From: Limnobacter alexandrii
GTDB taxonomy: Bacteria; Pseudomonadota; Gammaproteobacteria; Burkholderiales; Burkholderiaceae_B
Reading direction: 5' to 3'
Assembly (NCBI RefSeq): GCF_005871185.1
Contig: NZ_SWKN01000009.1
Coordinates: 1 to 64,000 of the forward strand
DNA: 64,000 nt
Both the position numbers and the translations under genes were made by a program. The notes under the pieces were generated by a model. It made no database searches, had not been told where the DNA came from, and worked only from the letters and a program-made list of their open reading frames with translations. This document shows positions 28,236-38,088 of the stretch, piece after piece. Each line of letters begins with the position of its first letter. Position 1 is the stretch's first letter.

Positions 28236-29123
28236 TTATGCGCCGATTGCCTTTTTCAGCAATTGACCCATGACAGATGGGTCTTTGGTCACGGTAATAC
28301 CGCACTCTTCCATAATGGCCAGTTTTTCCTGAGCAGTGCCCTTGCCACCTGAAATAATGGCGCCAGCGTGGCCCATGCGCTTTCCGGGGGGCGCTGTGAC
28401 ACCAGCGATGAAACCAACTACTGGCTTGGTCATGTTGTCCTTGACCCACAAGGCAGCTTCTTCTTCGTCGCTACCGCCAATTTCACCAATCATGACCACG
28501 GCATCGGTGTCGGGATCGTCGTTGAACATTCGCATCACGTCGATGTGTTTCAATCCGTTCACGGGATCGCCGCCAATACCCACTGCAGTGGACTGGCCCA
28601 AGCCCAGTTCACTCAATTGGCCCACAGCTTCATAAGTCAAAGTGCCCGAACGGGACACCACACCAATGCGACCTTTCTTGTGGATGTGGCCGGGCATGAT
28701 GCCGATCTTGATTTCGTCGGGCGTAATGACGCCTGGGCAGTTTGGACCAACCACAATGGTTTTGCGTCCTTCACGGCGCATGCGGTCACGCACTTCAATC
28801 ATGTCGCGAACAGGAATGCCCTCAGTGATACAGATCACCAAATCCAGATCCGCCTCTACCGCTTCCCAAATGGCCGCAGCCGCAAAGGGTGGCGGCACGT
28901 AAATTACGGATGCATTGGCACCCGTTTGTTTTTTCGCATCGGCCACAGTGCCGTAAATGGGCACGCCTTCAAAATCTTCGCCAGCCTTCTTGGGGTTTAC
29001 ACCCGCAACAAAACAGTTCTTGCCATTGGCGTATTCACGGCACATGCGCGTATGAAACTGGCCAGTTTTACCAGTAATACCTTGGGTAATTACCTTGGTG
29101 TCTTTGTTAATGAGAATAGACAT
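28236..29123 (-). CDS. sucD: succinyl-CoA synthetase alpha subunit
   Basis: Alpha subunit of the TCA enzyme that couples succinyl-CoA cleavage to nucleoside triphosphate formation. The 295-residue protein has an N-terminal CoA-binding Rossmann domain ([16 protein letters not shown]) and [10 protein letters not shown] with His252 as the phosphohistidine. It is encoded 53 bp after sucC on the minus strand and ends at a strong terminator. Confidence 0.97.
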   Translation of the reverse strand: MSILINKDTKVITQGITGKTGQFHTRMCREYANGKNCFVAGVNPKKAGEDFEGVPIYGTVADAKKQTGANASVIYVPPPFAAAAIWEAVEADLDLVICITEGIPVRDMIEVRDRMRREGRKTIVVGPNCPGVITPDEIKIGIMPGHIHKKGRIGVVSRSGTLTYEAVGQLSELGLGQSTAVGIGGDPVNGLKHIDVMRMFNDDPDTDAVVMIGEIGGSDEEEAALWVKDNMTKPVVGFIAGVTAPPGKRMGHAGAIISGGKGTAQEKLAIMEECGITVTKDPSVMGQLLKKAIGA

Positions 29124-29176
29124 TGTGAAAATCCTTTTTCGTGTTGAATGGCTGTCAAATGTGGAGCACCAAGCGC

Positions 29177-30343
29177 TTAGGCGCCTTTGGTCGCAGCCAC
29201 CACTTTTTGCGCAGCCTCACCCATGGTGTTCGCTGCAATGATCGGCAAACCAGATTCAGCCAGAATTTTCTTGCCCAAATCTTCGTTGGTGCCTTTCATG
29301 CGCACAACCAATGGAACCGACAAACCCACGGCTTTCGATGCAGCCACTACGCCATCAGCGATCACATCGCAACGCATGATGCCGCCGAAAATATTCACCA
29401 AAATGGCTTTCAGGTTGGGGTTTTTCAACATGATTTTGAAAGCTTCAGTCACTTTCTCGGTTGTGGCACCACCGCCTACATCCAAGAAGTTTGCAGGTTC
29501 ACCACCGAACAACTTGATGGTGTCCATGGTCGCCATGGCCAGACCAGCGCCGTTGACCAAGCAGCCAATATTGCCGTCAAGGCTGATATAACTGAGATCG
29601 AACTTGCTGGCTTCGATTTCAGCAGGATCTTCTTCAGCCAGATCGCGCAAAGTGACGATCTCGGGATGGCGGTGCAAAGCGTTCGAATCAAAGTTCAGCT
29701 TTGCATCCAAAGCGATAATATCGCCAGAGCCGGTCAAGATAAGCGGGTTGATTTCCGCCAGGCTGGCATCAGTTTCCCAAAACGCCTTGTACAAACCTTG
29801 AAACGCCACACGCGCCTTGGCGACAGAGCCTGCTGGAATGCCAATTTTTACAGCCAAGTCGTCCGCCTCTGCGTCGGTTAAACCAGCAACAGGGTCTACA
29901 TACACTTTGTGAATCAATTCGGGGGTGTGCTCTGCCACTTCTTCAATTTCCATGCCGCCTTCGCTTGACGCCATGACACAAACACGCTGGGTAACACGGT
30001 CAACTACCATACCCACGTAGTATTCCTTTTTGATGTCTGCACCCTCTTCAACCAGCAAACGGCTGACTTTCTGACCCTCTGGGCCAGTTTGGTGAGTGAT
30101 CAACTGCATGCCAAGAATTTGGCTAGCATATGTTTTTACATCGTCCATGCTCTTGGCTACTTTCACGCCACCGCCCTTGCCGCGACCACCTGCGTGAATT
30201 TGCGCCTTTACCACCCAAACCGGGCCGCCCAGTTTCTCCGCGGCCGCAATTGCCTCGTCAATTGAAAAACAGGGATAGCCAGTGGGAACGGCTACACCGT
30301 ACTTCTTCAGAATTTCCTTGCCTTGATACTCGTGAATCTTCAT
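29177..30343 (-). CDS. sucC: succinyl-CoA synthetase beta subunit
   Basis: ATP-grasp beta subunit, 388 residues, pairing with SucD. Start [12 protein letters not shown] and [17 protein letters not shown] (nucleotide site) are typical, as is [15 protein letters not shown] near the C terminus. First gene of sucCD, with a 268-bp upstream region that should carry the promoter; a TACAAT-like -10 is visible there on the minus strand but without a good -35. Confidence 0.97.
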   Translation of the reverse strand: MKIHEYQGKEILKKYGVAVPTGYPCFSIDEAIAAAEKLGGPVWVVKAQIHAGGRGKGGGVKVAKSMDDVKTYASQILGMQLITHQTGPEGQKVSRLLVEEGADIKKEYYVGMVVDRVTQRVCVMASSEGGMEIEEVAEHTPELIHKVYVDPVAGLTDAEADDLAVKIGIPAGSVAKARVAFQGLYKAFWETDASLAEINPLILTGSGDIIALDAKLNFDSNALHRHPEIVTLRDLAEEDPAEIEASKFDLSYISLDGNIGCLVNGAGLAMATMDTIKLFGGEPANFLDVGGGATTEKVTEAFKIMLKNPNLKAILVNIFGGIMRCDVIADGVVAASKAVGLSVPLVVRMKGTNEDLGKKILAESGLPIIAANTMGEAAQKVVAATKGA

Positions 30344-30611
30344 TTGAATTCCTTGCTGGGAAAGTTAATGCAAATCGGCTAGACGCAACAAGGCGGCTGA
30401 ACTGACAACATTGTAAAGTGGAGAGTGTTTTTTTCGCGTGACAGCGCAAGCGGGTTCTCGGACGTAAAGCCGAGGCAAGGACGAGGCATGCCAAGCATGC
30501 TATGAAGGTTTTTATCCATCTCTTTCTTTGCTTCTTGTGTCGTTGAATAACGCTTCGTTATTTAACTAGACTATCACTTCTATGGAAACACATAAGCCGG
30601 GTAGAATGATA
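30344..30611. other. intergenic region recX-sucC with hairpin
   Basis: This gap follows recX and precedes sucC on the minus strand. It holds a near-perfect 11-bp hairpin, 30542-30552 with 30556-30566 (GTTGAATAACG / CGTTATTTAAC, one G-T pair), with no T-tract on either strand. A second short repeat, GCATGCcaaGCATGC, lies near 30486-30500. A minus-strand TACAAT may serve sucC. I see no convincing gene. Confidence 0.5.
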
Positions 30612-31172
30612 TCACGCATTGGATTTGAACTCAGCCAGAATGCGCCGCCAGGCGCGTTCAATGTTACCAAATTCAAACCCTCGGGCTGCAAGCCCACGAT
30701 AAACCTTGGACTTCAACACAAGCGCTTGGGCTTGGTCGACACCTGAATCACCATTTAAAACACTTTCAAGACTTGAAAGCTGCCTGCGTTTGATCCAGTC
30801 ATAAGCGCGATCTTCTTCACTACTCAGGCTTTGTGCTTCCAAGTCGTCCTGTTCAATGGACTTGAGGTCTCCCAAACCATGTTGACCCAATTCGGCCGCA
30901 ATGGCACGGTCCCCAAAAGTTGGGGCACGCCTGCGAAACAGGCTCAGCTTAAAACGCTCATCCGATTGAAATTGATGTGAAGTGGCCCATTCAATGGCTT
31001 GTTCCACCTCGGTGGGTTCGTAGCCACGCTGTAGCAACTTGGCTCGAAGCTCTGATTGACTGTGTTCCCTGCGGGCGAGCAAGGCCACAGCTTTTGACTT
31101 GGCGGAGGCCACAGGCTTTCTCGAGCCTGCGGCGCTTCCAGATGAACGCTTATTCGGCGTCTTCGACTTCAT
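30612..31172 (-). CDS. recX: recombination regulator RecX
   Basis: Binds RecA filaments and modulates their activity. With the ATG at 31172 the product is 186 residues: a basic, Ser/Lys-rich N-terminal tail, then three-helix RecX repeats ([50 protein letters not shown]). The frame is open to 31250 inside recA, but the chosen ATG gives a family-like start. It overlaps the recA end by 23 bp, the usual recA-recX arrangement, so it should share LexA control. Confidence 0.92.
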   Translation of the reverse strand: MKSKTPNKRSSGSAAGSRKPVASAKSKAVALLARREHSQSELRAKLLQRGYEPTEVEQAIEWATSHQFQSDERFKLSLFRRRAPTFGDRAIAAELGQHGLGDLKSIEQDDLEAQSLSSEEDRAYDWIKRRQLSSLESVLNGDSGVDQAQALVLKSKVYRGLAARGFEFGNIERAWRRILAEFKSNA

Positions 31173-32229
31173 TCTTTTTCTTGGGCACAGACGCTGAGGC
31201 GGCTTCCTCAAGCAAACGCACACCCAGCTTTTCACGGATTTTGTTTTCAATCTCGGCAGCCATGACTGGATTGGCTTTCAGAAAATCGCGGGCATTGTCC
31301 TTGCCCTGACCAATTTTTTCGCCGTTGTAAGAATACCAAGCACCAGCTTTGTCGACAAAACCATGCAATACACCCAGATCCACGACCTCGCCTTCTCGGG
31401 ATGTACCCTGACCGTACAAAATATCAAATTCGGCCTGTTTAAAAGGAGGACTAACCTTGTTTTTCACAACCTTGACGCGGGTTTCACTGCCGACAACTTC
31501 CTCGCCTTTCTTGATTGAACCGATTCGGCGAATGTCCAGACGGACTGAGGAATAAAACTTCAGGGCATTACCACCTGTCGTGGTTTCAGGGCTGCCGAAC
31601 ATCACGCCAATTTTCATGCGAATTTGGTTAATGAAAATAACCAGGCAATTGGTGCGTTTGATATTGGCTGTTAACTTGCGCAAGGCCTGGCTCATCAAAC
31701 GGGCCTGAAGACCTGGCAGGGAATCGCCCATATCACCCTCAATTTCGGCTTTGGGGGTAAGCGCGGCCACCGAGTCAATAATGACCAGGTCTACTGATCC
31801 GGACCGCACCAAAGCGTCGACAATTTCCAAGGCCTGCTCACCCGTGTCAGGCTGAGAAATCAACAAATCGGGCAAATTAACGCCCAATTTGGCAGCGTAT
31901 TGGACATCGAGTGCGTGTTCAGCGTCGATGAAAGCACAGGTGCCACCCAGCTTTTGCATTTCAGCAATCACTTGCAGAGTCAAGGTGGTTTTGCCGGAAG
32001 ATTCAGGGCCGTAAATTTCAACAACCCGGCCGCGCGGAAGACCGCCGATGCCCAAAGCAATGTCGAGCCCCAGAGAACCGGTTGAGACGGACTGAATGTC
32101 GTCAATGATCTCGTTTTCACCAAACCGCATGATGCTGCCCTTGCCAAACTGCTTTTCAATTTGACCAAGCGCCGCGGCCAGGGCTTTTACTTTTTCTGAG
32201 GATTGGTTTTTCGTTCTGAGATCTTCCAT
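31150..32229 (-). CDS. recA: recombinase RecA
   Basis: ATP-dependent strand-exchange protein and co-protease for LexA cleavage. The 359-residue protein has Walker [11 protein letters not shown] from residue 74, the [15 protein letters not shown] region and the L2 loop ([16 protein letters not shown]). The C-terminal tail is acidic. A LexA box sits 55 bp upstream of the start codon. recX overlaps its end. Confidence 0.98.
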   Translation of the reverse strand: MEDLRTKNQSSEKVKALAAALGQIEKQFGKGSIMRFGENEIIDDIQSVSTGSLGLDIALGIGGLPRGRVVEIYGPESSGKTTLTLQVIAEMQKLGGTCAFIDAEHALDVQYAAKLGVNLPDLLISQPDTGEQALEIVDALVRSGSVDLVIIDSVAALTPKAEIEGDMGDSLPGLQARLMSQALRKLTANIKRTNCLVIFINQIRMKIGVMFGSPETTTGGNALKFYSSVRLDIRRIGSIKKGEEVVGSETRVKVVKNKVSPPFKQAEFDILYGQGTSREGEVVDLGVLHGFVDKAGAWYSYNGEKIGQGKDNARDFLKANPVMAAEIENKIREKLGVRLLEEAASASVPKKKNEVEDAE

Positions 32230-32283
32230 GGTCTGCCTTCAACTGAATTGGGTTGCGATTTCCGAATTATTGCACAGTTTTTA

Positions 32284-32299
32284 CTGTAAATCTATACAG
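32284..32299 (-). promoter_or_regulatory. LexA (SOS) box of recA
   Basis: CTGT-N8-ACAG matches the LexA consensus on either strand; read on the recA strand it is CTGTATAGATTTACAG. It lies about 55 bp upstream of recA and overlaps the last codons of pncC. The match and the position both support SOS control of recA-recX. Confidence 0.85.
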
Positions 32300-32789
32300 C
32301 CTTTTTGAGTGACACTTTTGACAAAATGATTAACCCGGCTTGTACCGCCTGTTGACGAACTGCCTCACGGTCACCCTCAAAAACATGATGGAAGGCCTCG
32401 ATTGACTTGTGTCGTAACGCCAAGCCAAACCACACCGTACCCACAGGCTTGCTGGCTGAACCGCCACCCGGGCCGGCAATGCCTGAGACGGAAAGACAAC
32501 AGTCCACCCCCAGGGCAATCATGCCGCCATTGGCCATTTCCTTGACACATTCCTCACTGACTGCGCCGTGCTGCTCCAAGGTTGACTCGCGCACATACAC
32601 CGACTTCATTTTTACTTTGTTCGAGTAAGTAATCAGCCCACCCTCGAACCAGTCACTTGAACCCGCAATGCTGGTTAGCGCCGCGCCAAGCCCGCCGCCT
32701 GTGCAAGACTCGACCACGCCAAGTTTGCCGGCCGATGCATTGAATAGGTCTGCAATTTGCAGCAAAAGTGCCTGGTCTGGATTGCTCAA
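32292..32789 (-). CDS. pncC: nicotinamide-nucleotide amidohydrolase (CinA C-terminal type)
   Basis: Hydrolyses NMN to nicotinic acid mononucleotide, recycling NAD breakdown products. The 165-residue protein is only the CinA C-terminal domain, as in E. coli PncC. LGVVESCTGGGLGAALTSIAG holds the nucleophile region, and GIAGPGGGSASKPVGTVWFGL is the second signature. It starts with TTG at 32789; no ATG or GTG lies in frame upstream. Its end overlaps the LexA box of recA. Confidence 0.93.
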   Translation of the reverse strand: MSNPDQALLLQIADLFNASAGKLGVVESCTGGGLGAALTSIAGSSDWFEGGLITYSNKVKMKSVYVRESTLEQHGAVSEECVKEMANGGMIALGVDCCLSVSGIAGPGGGSASKPVGTVWFGLALRHKSIEAFHHVFEGDREAVRQQAVQAGLIILSKVSLKKAV

Positions 32790-32820
32790 AATGCGCCCCG
32801 CAGAGTGATTAACATAGGAT

Positions 32821-33327
32821 TCACTTCAAAAAATACAAATAAACAGCCAGCGCCAACAAGGTGATGAAAGCCGCGACGATGTCATCGAACATTACACCAA
32901 AACCATTTTTCCAGTGTTGATCGAACCAGCGAATGGGTGGAGGTTTGACCATGTCAAAAAACCGGAACAGAACAACACAGCCCAGTTGGGCCATTGGGCT
33001 GGAAAATTGACTGGAGGCCACAAACAGCACCAGCCAAATCGCAACAATTTCGTCCCACACAATGCCACCGTGATCAATCACCCCCAGTGCTTTACCCGTA
33101 ATTTGACAAGCCCAGGCACCGATGACAAACGCACCCCCGATCACCCAAACCCACTGGTTGGCAGCCAGGTAAGGATCGAGCCAAACATACAACAACCAAC
33201 CCATCAAAGTTCCGAAGGTACCTGGCATAAACCACGCCAATCCGCTGCCAAACCCCAAGGCCAGCAAGTGCGCGGGATGGGCCAGCATGAAACGCCAGGT
33301 GGGTTTACGGCTTGAAATTGAGGTCAA
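32821..33327 (-). CDS. pgpA: phosphatidylglycerophosphatase A
   Basis: Inner-membrane phosphatase making phosphatidylglycerol. The 168-residue protein has several membrane segments and the PgpA motifs LALGFGSGLAWFMPGTFGT, VIDHGGIVWDEI and FDMVKPPPIRWFD. TTG at 33327 overlaps the thiL stop (TTGA) and gives the usual N-terminal length; ATG 33288 would cut into the conserved start. Confidence 0.93.
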   Translation of the reverse strand: MTSISSRKPTWRFMLAHPAHLLALGFGSGLAWFMPGTFGTLMGWLLYVWLDPYLAANQWVWVIGGAFVIGAWACQITGKALGVIDHGGIVWDEIVAIWLVLFVASSQFSSPMAQLGCVVLFRFFDMVKPPPIRWFDQHWKNGFGVMFDDIVAAFITLLALAVYLYFLK

Positions 33328-34400
33328 TTCTTGCCCTCGGCAAAATGATTGTAGGAAAGGCTGGATATGCGCGTGCGTTCTTTACCCGGAGCCTGAAGCC
33401 AGACACCACTGCCGGGCTCGACAGTGCCCACACAATACAGGCTTGAGTTCAAGGATTGTATTGCATCGCGATGTTTCGGGTGGGCTGTCCAGCACAATTC
33501 AAAATCATCACCACCCTGCAAGGTTTCAGCAAGCAGGGTTTTCAACAGCATTACTGGGTCGGAATGTTGATCAATTTCAGGCCAGCGGTTTCGCCACATG
33601 GACTCAAGACCCGTTTGAACGAGCACAACAGCCGCTTTGCTTGCATTGGCGATGTGAGCCAAATCGCCACTCAGGCCATCTGACAAATCAAGACAGGCAC
33701 TGGCAAACCCATGAAGTTGCAATCCGAGTTCAGTTCGAGGCACTGGCATTTCAAGTCGCTCAACGGCCTGCCTGGCAAGATTTTCGGGCAACACGGCCAG
33801 CAAGGCTTGAACCTGTTGTAATTCATTGCCCCGGCAACATTGACCCAAGCGACCACGCTTTTGGAATTCAAGCAAAAGCCCCAGACGAGCAAGCCCGGGA
33901 GTGCCACTCACCCAGACGTCATCACCAGGCTTTGCATGCGCCCGATTGAATCCTCGGTGCGCAGCGGGGGCTTGACCAAATACAGTGATTGACAAGGTTT
34001 TCGATGGATTGGAGCCAGCAGACGTGGTGTCTCCCCCCACCAAAGGACAGTTAAAACGGGTCGCCACCTCGAGCAAACCAGCCGAGAAGTCGGCAAGCCA
34101 ACTCTCGTTGATTTCGGGCAGGCTCAAGTTCAGGGTAAATCCGATAGGGCTTGCACCACAGGCTGCCAAATCTGACAGATTGCAGGCCAAGGCCTTCCAG
34201 CCTACGTGACGTGCCGAACTGTCGGAAAAAAAATGAACGCCTTCCACCAGGGTATCCGTGGAGGTGAACAAATGATGACCGGGGGAAATTGCAAGCGAGG
34301 CGCAGTCGTCGCCAATACCGAACAACACTGTACCTGCATTGGCTTGCGCGAGCCTGCCAAAAGGAGTTTTGAAATAGCGATGAATAAGGTCGAATTCCAA
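33324..34400 (-). CDS. thiL: thiamine-monophosphate kinase
   Basis: Phosphorylates thiamine monophosphate to the pyrophosphate cofactor. The 358-residue PurM-like protein contains GIGDDCASL, TDTLVEGVHF, LSDLAACGASP and LDLSDGLSGDL. It starts with TTG at 34400, about 6 bp after AGAGGCG. The order nusB-thiL-pgpA is widely conserved. Confidence 0.94.
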   Translation of the reverse strand: MEFDLIHRYFKTPFGRLAQANAGTVLFGIGDDCASLAISPGHHLFTSTDTLVEGVHFFSDSSARHVGWKALACNLSDLAACGASPIGFTLNLSLPEINESWLADFSAGLLEVATRFNCPLVGGDTTSAGSNPSKTLSITVFGQAPAAHRGFNRAHAKPGDDVWVSGTPGLARLGLLLEFQKRGRLGQCCRGNELQQVQALLAVLPENLARQAVERLEMPVPRTELGLQLHGFASACLDLSDGLSGDLAHIANASKAAVVLVQTGLESMWRNRWPEIDQHSDPVMLLKTLLAETLQGGDDFELCWTAHPKHRDAIQSLNSSLYCVGTVEPGSGVWLQAPGKERTRISSLSYNHFAEGKN

Positions 34401-34415
34401 AACGCCTCTTGAGAG

Positions 34416-34904
34416 TTAGCTGGACTGACTGTTCGCCTGTGCCTTGATTTCGGAATCACGTGCCTGTGCAGCCACCTTGTCAAGCACGCCATTGACGAAC
34501 TTGAAGGCATCGGTGCCACCGAATGTTTTGGTCAACTCAACGGCCTCGTTGATGACTACACGGTACGGAATTTCAGCGTGTGTATTCATTTCATGACTGG
34601 CCAGCACCAGCACCGCTTTTTCAACCGGGCTGAGTTCGCCCCAAGGGCGATCAATGAATGGCTGAATTTGATGCATCAAGTCTTCCAGGTGATGCACCGA
34701 ACCATGCAATAGCGACTCGTAATGCGCACGATCGGCCTTGTCAAACCCGGGGGCATCTCGGATATGTGCATCCACTTCACCAACCTCGGTGGGATTCAAA
34801 AACCACTGGTACAAGCCCTGCAAGGCCAATTCACGAGATCGACGGCGAGCGTTGCGAGTATGGCCTTGCCTCTTGCCTGAATCAGGCTTGCTGGCTTCAC
34901 TCAT
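34416..34904 (-). CDS. nusB: transcription antitermination factor NusB
   Basis: Binds boxA RNA with NusE to form the rRNA antitermination complex. With ATG 34904 the protein has 162 residues: a basic N-terminal arm (RQGHTRNARRRSRELALQGLYQW) and EIPYRVVINEAVELTKTFGGTDAFKFVNGVLDKV, the NusB signature. The start overlaps the ribH end by 8 bp; the frame is open to 34943 inside ribH but that is not family-like. Confidence 0.95.
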   Translation of the reverse strand: MSEASKPDSGKRQGHTRNARRRSRELALQGLYQWFLNPTEVGEVDAHIRDAPGFDKADRAHYESLLHGSVHHLEDLMHQIQPFIDRPWGELSPVEKAVLVLASHEMNTHAEIPYRVVINEAVELTKTFGGTDAFKFVNGVLDKVAAQARDSEIKAQANSQSS

Positions 34905-35403
34905 CGTCTTCTTCCTCGTCATCTGCGCCGGGCAGGTTGTCATCCAGCGTCATCATCAAGTTGCCCATTTCCACGGCACAGCGAGCTGCATCAACACCTT
35001 TGTCTTCAATGCGTTCGATGGCCTGGTCTTCGGTGTAGGTGGTCAGCACCATATTGACCACGGGCACGTCGTGGGCCAAAGCCACGCTTGAAATGCCACG
35101 GGCGCTTTCGCCACACACAATTTCAAAATGATAGGTATCACCCTTGATCACTGCACCCAGAGCAATGAGTGCATCAAACTCCCCAGAGAACGCCAAGCGC
35201 TGCAACGCGATTGGAATTTCCATGGCACCGGGCACGGTAATGTGAAGAATGTCCTCATTTAGCACGCCCAAACGCAGCAATTCACTGCAACAGGCGGCCC
35301 ACAGGCCATTGGTAATTTCTTCGTTGAAGCGGGCCTGAACCACACCCACACGAATGCCATCGCCGTTCAAATTAGCAGGCACACTTCCTGGACTGTTGCT
35401 CAT
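34897..35403 (-). CDS. ribH: 6,7-dimethyl-8-ribityllumazine synthase
   Basis: Condenses the RibA-branch pyrimidine with dihydroxybutanone phosphate to lumazine. The 168-residue protein has VVQARFNEEITNGL, ITVPGAMEIPIALQ, GAVIKGDTYHFE (active-site His) and an acidic C-terminal tail (DDEEEDDE). ATG overlaps the ribBA stop. Confidence 0.95.
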   Translation of the reverse strand: MSNSPGSVPANLNGDGIRVGVVQARFNEEITNGLWAACCSELLRLGVLNEDILHITVPGAMEIPIALQRLAFSGEFDALIALGAVIKGDTYHFEIVCGESARGISSVALAHDVPVVNMVLTTYTEDQAIERIEDKGVDAARCAVEMGNLMMTLDDNLPGADDEEEDDE

Positions 35404-36524
35404 TTCGTTTCTCCGTTGACATAACCTGACACTTCCAAATCAAACCCGGTCATGCTTGGCATTTTCCGTGGTCGGGACAGCAATTTCATTTTGTTGACAC
35501 CCAGGTCGCGCAGAATTTGCGCGCCAATACCGTAGGTTCGCAAGTCTGGGTTTGATCCAGCACCTTTGCGTGCGGTAGTGCCACGCTGTTCAATGTCGTC
35601 GAGCGAGGCAAACTGCCCCAGCAAGCGGTCCGAGGACACATCACAGTTCAGCAGCACAATAACGCCTGCGCCTTCTTCCACCACTTTCTTCATGGCGGCG
35701 GGAATGGAGAAGGAGTGCTCGGACAAATTCACTTCAAGAAAATCGATTAGTGAGGTGGGCTCGTGCACGCGCACCAAGGCCTCGGTATCGGGGTTTAACT
35801 GGCCATATACCAAAGCAAAGTGCGCGCTGCCAGTGGGCTTGTCGCGGAAAGAAATGCAATTGAACTGGCCCTGCACGGTGTCGATGACGCGCTCATGCAT
35901 GCGCTCGATGAGTGATTCTTTGGTGCTACGGTACTGAATGAGATCGGCGATGGTACCGATTTTCAGATTGTGTTCTTTGGCAAATTCCACCAGATCGGGC
36001 AAACGCGCCATGGTGCCATCGTCTTTCATGATTTCGCAAATGACCGAGGCTGGGCTGAGGCCCGCCATGGCCGCCAGGTCGCAACCCGCTTCGGTGTGAC
36101 CGGCCCGCATGAGCACGCCGCCATTCACGGCAGTCAAAGGAAAAATATGACCGGGCTGTACCAGATCTTCGGGCTTGGAATTTTTGTTCACTGCCACACG
36201 AATGGTGTGGGAGCGATCCGCAGCAGAAATGCCGGTAGACACGCCTTCAGCAGCTTCAATGGAGACGGTGAAATTGGTGCCATGAGAGGAGCCGTTGGCA
36301 GCCACCATGGGGCGCAAACCCAACTCACGGCAACGGGCCTCGGTCAATGTCAGGCAGATCAGGCCCCGGCCATATTTGGCCATGAAATTAATGGCTTCCG
36401 GCGTAACAAAATCGGCGGCCAACACAAGGTCGCCCTCGTTTTCACGGTCTTCCTCGTCAACGAGAATGACCATGCGGCCCGCACGCATTTCTTCAACGAT
36501 TTCGTTGACTGGACTAATTGACAT
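35400..36524 (-). CDS. ribB: 3,4-dihydroxy-2-butanone-4-phosphate synthase with degenerate GTP cyclohydrolase II domain
   Basis: The first half is an intact Rib[11 protein letters not shown] (23-32) and [13 protein letters not shown] bind metal and ribulose-5-phosphate. The second half has the RibA fold ([34 protein letters not shown]) but lacks the Cys cluster that binds zinc in GTP cyclohydrolase II. It is therefore probably the RibBX type with only RibB activity, and a true ribA should be elsewhere. 374 residues. No FMN riboswitch fits upstream in the 25 bp to lnt. Operon: ribBA-ribH-nusB-thiL-pgpA. Confidence 0.92.
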   Translation of the reverse strand: MSISPVNEIVEEMRAGRMVILVDEEDRENEGDLVLAADFVTPEAINFMAKYGRGLICLTLTEARCRELGLRPMVAANGSSHGTNFTVSIEAAEGVSTGISAADRSHTIRVAVNKNSKPEDLVQPGHIFPLTAVNGGVLMRAGHTEAGCDLAAMAGLSPASVICEIMKDDGTMARLPDLVEFAKEHNLKIGTIADLIQYRSTKESLIERMHERVIDTVQGQFNCISFRDKPTGSAHFALVYGQLNPDTEALVRVHEPTSLIDFLEVNLSEHSFSIPAAMKKVVEEGAGVIVLLNCDVSSDRLLGQFASLDDIEQRGTTARKGAGSNPDLRTYGIGAQILRDLGVNKMKLLSRPRKMPSMTGFDLEVSGYVNGETK

Positions 36525-36549
36525 GGCTGTATAAGTTCTTGAGATTGAT

Positions 36550-38088
36550 TTAATGGGCTCTATTGTAAGCCTTCAAGCGCCATTCACGCACGCACAGCAG
36601 TAGAAGGACGACTCCCCAAATCGAAAACCACAGACGATCGCCCCACTTTGCGAAGAAGGTTTGCCCCAATCTGCCCTCGATTTGCCCCGACCACACCAAG
36701 GCCTGCCCGGGCTCAACACGCTGGGTCCACTGACCGCGTTCGTTGACAATGCCGGAAACACCAGTGTTGGTGACGCGCAAGCCAGGCTTGCGATGCTCGG
36801 CTGACCGAGTGCGGCCCATTTGCGCATGCTGGTCTAGCGCCCAGGACTGACCAAACCAAGCCAGATTGCTCAAATTCACAAATACCGTGGGCTCTTGGGT
36901 GGAATTGGCGACCAAGCCTGCAAACTCTCCGCTGAATATGTCTTCATAACAAACTGTAGAGGCCAAGGCATTGCCATTGAGCAAAAATGGCTTTAACGGA
37001 CCAGAGCCAGAGGTGAATTCGCCCATGGGCATATTCAACATGGCGACAAACCACTTGAAACCCAGTGGAATAAACTCACCAAACGGCACGAGATGCCGTT
37101 TGTCATGCCGTGTTTTGGGCACCTCAAGATCTTCCAGCGCTTCATCACCTTGAAACATGACAATTGAATTGAAGTACCTTGAACCCTCTTGAATCGCAGA
37201 CCCCATGATTACAGCTGTTTCACCGGGAGTGGCAAAATCACGAAACGTCGTTCGCCATTCCTCGGGAGTATCAGTCCAAACCAAAGGGTTCACTGTTTCG
37301 GGAAAAACAAGCAAACCACCCCCCTGCTGTGCCAACTGTTGTTTGGCGGTATCGCCCAATGCAAAAGCTTTCTGCATGTTCGACACAATCAGGTCGGGAT
37401 CAAACTTGATGCTTTGATCCACATTGGTTTGCACACCCACCACAGTTAAGGGGCCCGCGCTTTGCGTTTTCACCGGAAGCTGCACCAACACCGCGACGCA
37501 CACCAGCACTGAAGACACAAGCAACACCACCCCACTTCGGCGAGCAAGCACCCACGACACAAGCAAATGCCCAATCAGCATGAGAACAAACAAGCTGCCA
37601 TAGCTACCCAGCCAGGGCAGCAAATTGGCAAATGGGGAGTCGACCAAGGCATCACCCAATCCAAGCCACGCAAAACCGGTCATGAATGTGCCGCGAGCCC
37701 ACTCGAAAAATGTCCACAAAGAGGCCCACAACACGGCATTGAACACTGTATCCGTTGTGGATTCAGCGCGCACAACCGCAAAGCGATTGTAGAACCACAA
37801 GGCCAGAGCGGGGAAAATTGCCAAATACAAAGTAAAGGCAGCAACGGCCGCCCAGGCCAACATGGAAGGCAAACCGCCGTAGGTGTGCAGGCTGATGTGC
37901 AACCAGGAAACACCCAAGCCATACGCTGACCACCCAAACGCCAAACCGGTTAACCAGGGTCGGCTGGTTTTCTGCGCAACAAAGGGCAACACGGCAAGCA
38001 GCAGCAAGCCAAGCCACCAAAGGGAAAGCGGAGCAAACGACAAGACCCAAGGCGCCCCCAAGAGCGCGCCTGCGAATAAGGAGTACAT
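36550..38088 (-). CDS. lnt: apolipoprotein N-acyltransferase
   Basis: Inner-membrane enzyme that adds the third acyl chain to lipoproteins. The 512-residue protein has about eight hydrophobic segments and a periplasmic nitrilase-like domain with Glu264 (FPETVNP), Lys330 (HDKRHLVPFGEF) and Cys380 (STVCYEDIF) as the catalytic triad. ATG 38088 overlaps the corC stop (TGATG); a TTG one codon upstream is less likely. Next to corC, the usual partner. Confidence 0.95.
   Translation of the reverse strand: MYSLFAGALLGAPWVLSFAPLSLWWLGLLLLAVLPFVAQKTSRPWLTGLAFGWSAYGLGVSWLHISLHTYGGLPSMLAWAAVAAFTLYLAIFPALALWFYNRFAVVRAESTTDTVFNAVLWASLWTFFEWARGTFMTGFAWLGLGDALVDSPFANLLPWLGSYGSLFVLMLIGHLLVSWVLARRSGVVLLVSSVLVCVAVLVQLPVKTQSAGPLTVVGVQTNVDQSIKFDPDLIVSNMQKAFALGDTAKQQLAQQGGGLLVFPETVNPLVWTDTPEEWRTTFRDFATPGETAVIMGSAIQEGSRYFNSIVMFQGDEALEDLEVPKTRHDKRHLVPFGEFIPLGFKWFVAMLNMPMGEFTSGSGPLKPFLLNGNALASTVCYEDIFSGEFAGLVANSTQEPTVFVNLSNLAWFGQSWALDQHAQMGRTRSAEHRKPGLRVTNTGVSGIVNERGQWTQRVEPGQALVWSGQIEGRLGQTFFAKWGDRLWFSIWGVVLLLLCVREWRLKAYNRAH

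Noticed and set aside
28368-29147. 259-codon ORF opposite sucD
   Set aside because: It is the antisense shadow of a clear sucD; the translation has no family signature.
29141-29881. 246-codon ORF opposite sucC
   Set aside because: Antisense shadow of sucC, His-rich because of the opposite-strand codon pattern.
30356-30500. 46-codon minus-strand ORF in the recX-sucC gap
   Set aside because: The purine-rich stretch touches the ATG with no spacing and the peptide has no features; likely chance.
36525-36549. FMN riboswitch before ribBA
   Set aside because: Only 25 bp separate ribBA from lnt, far too little for the aptamer.
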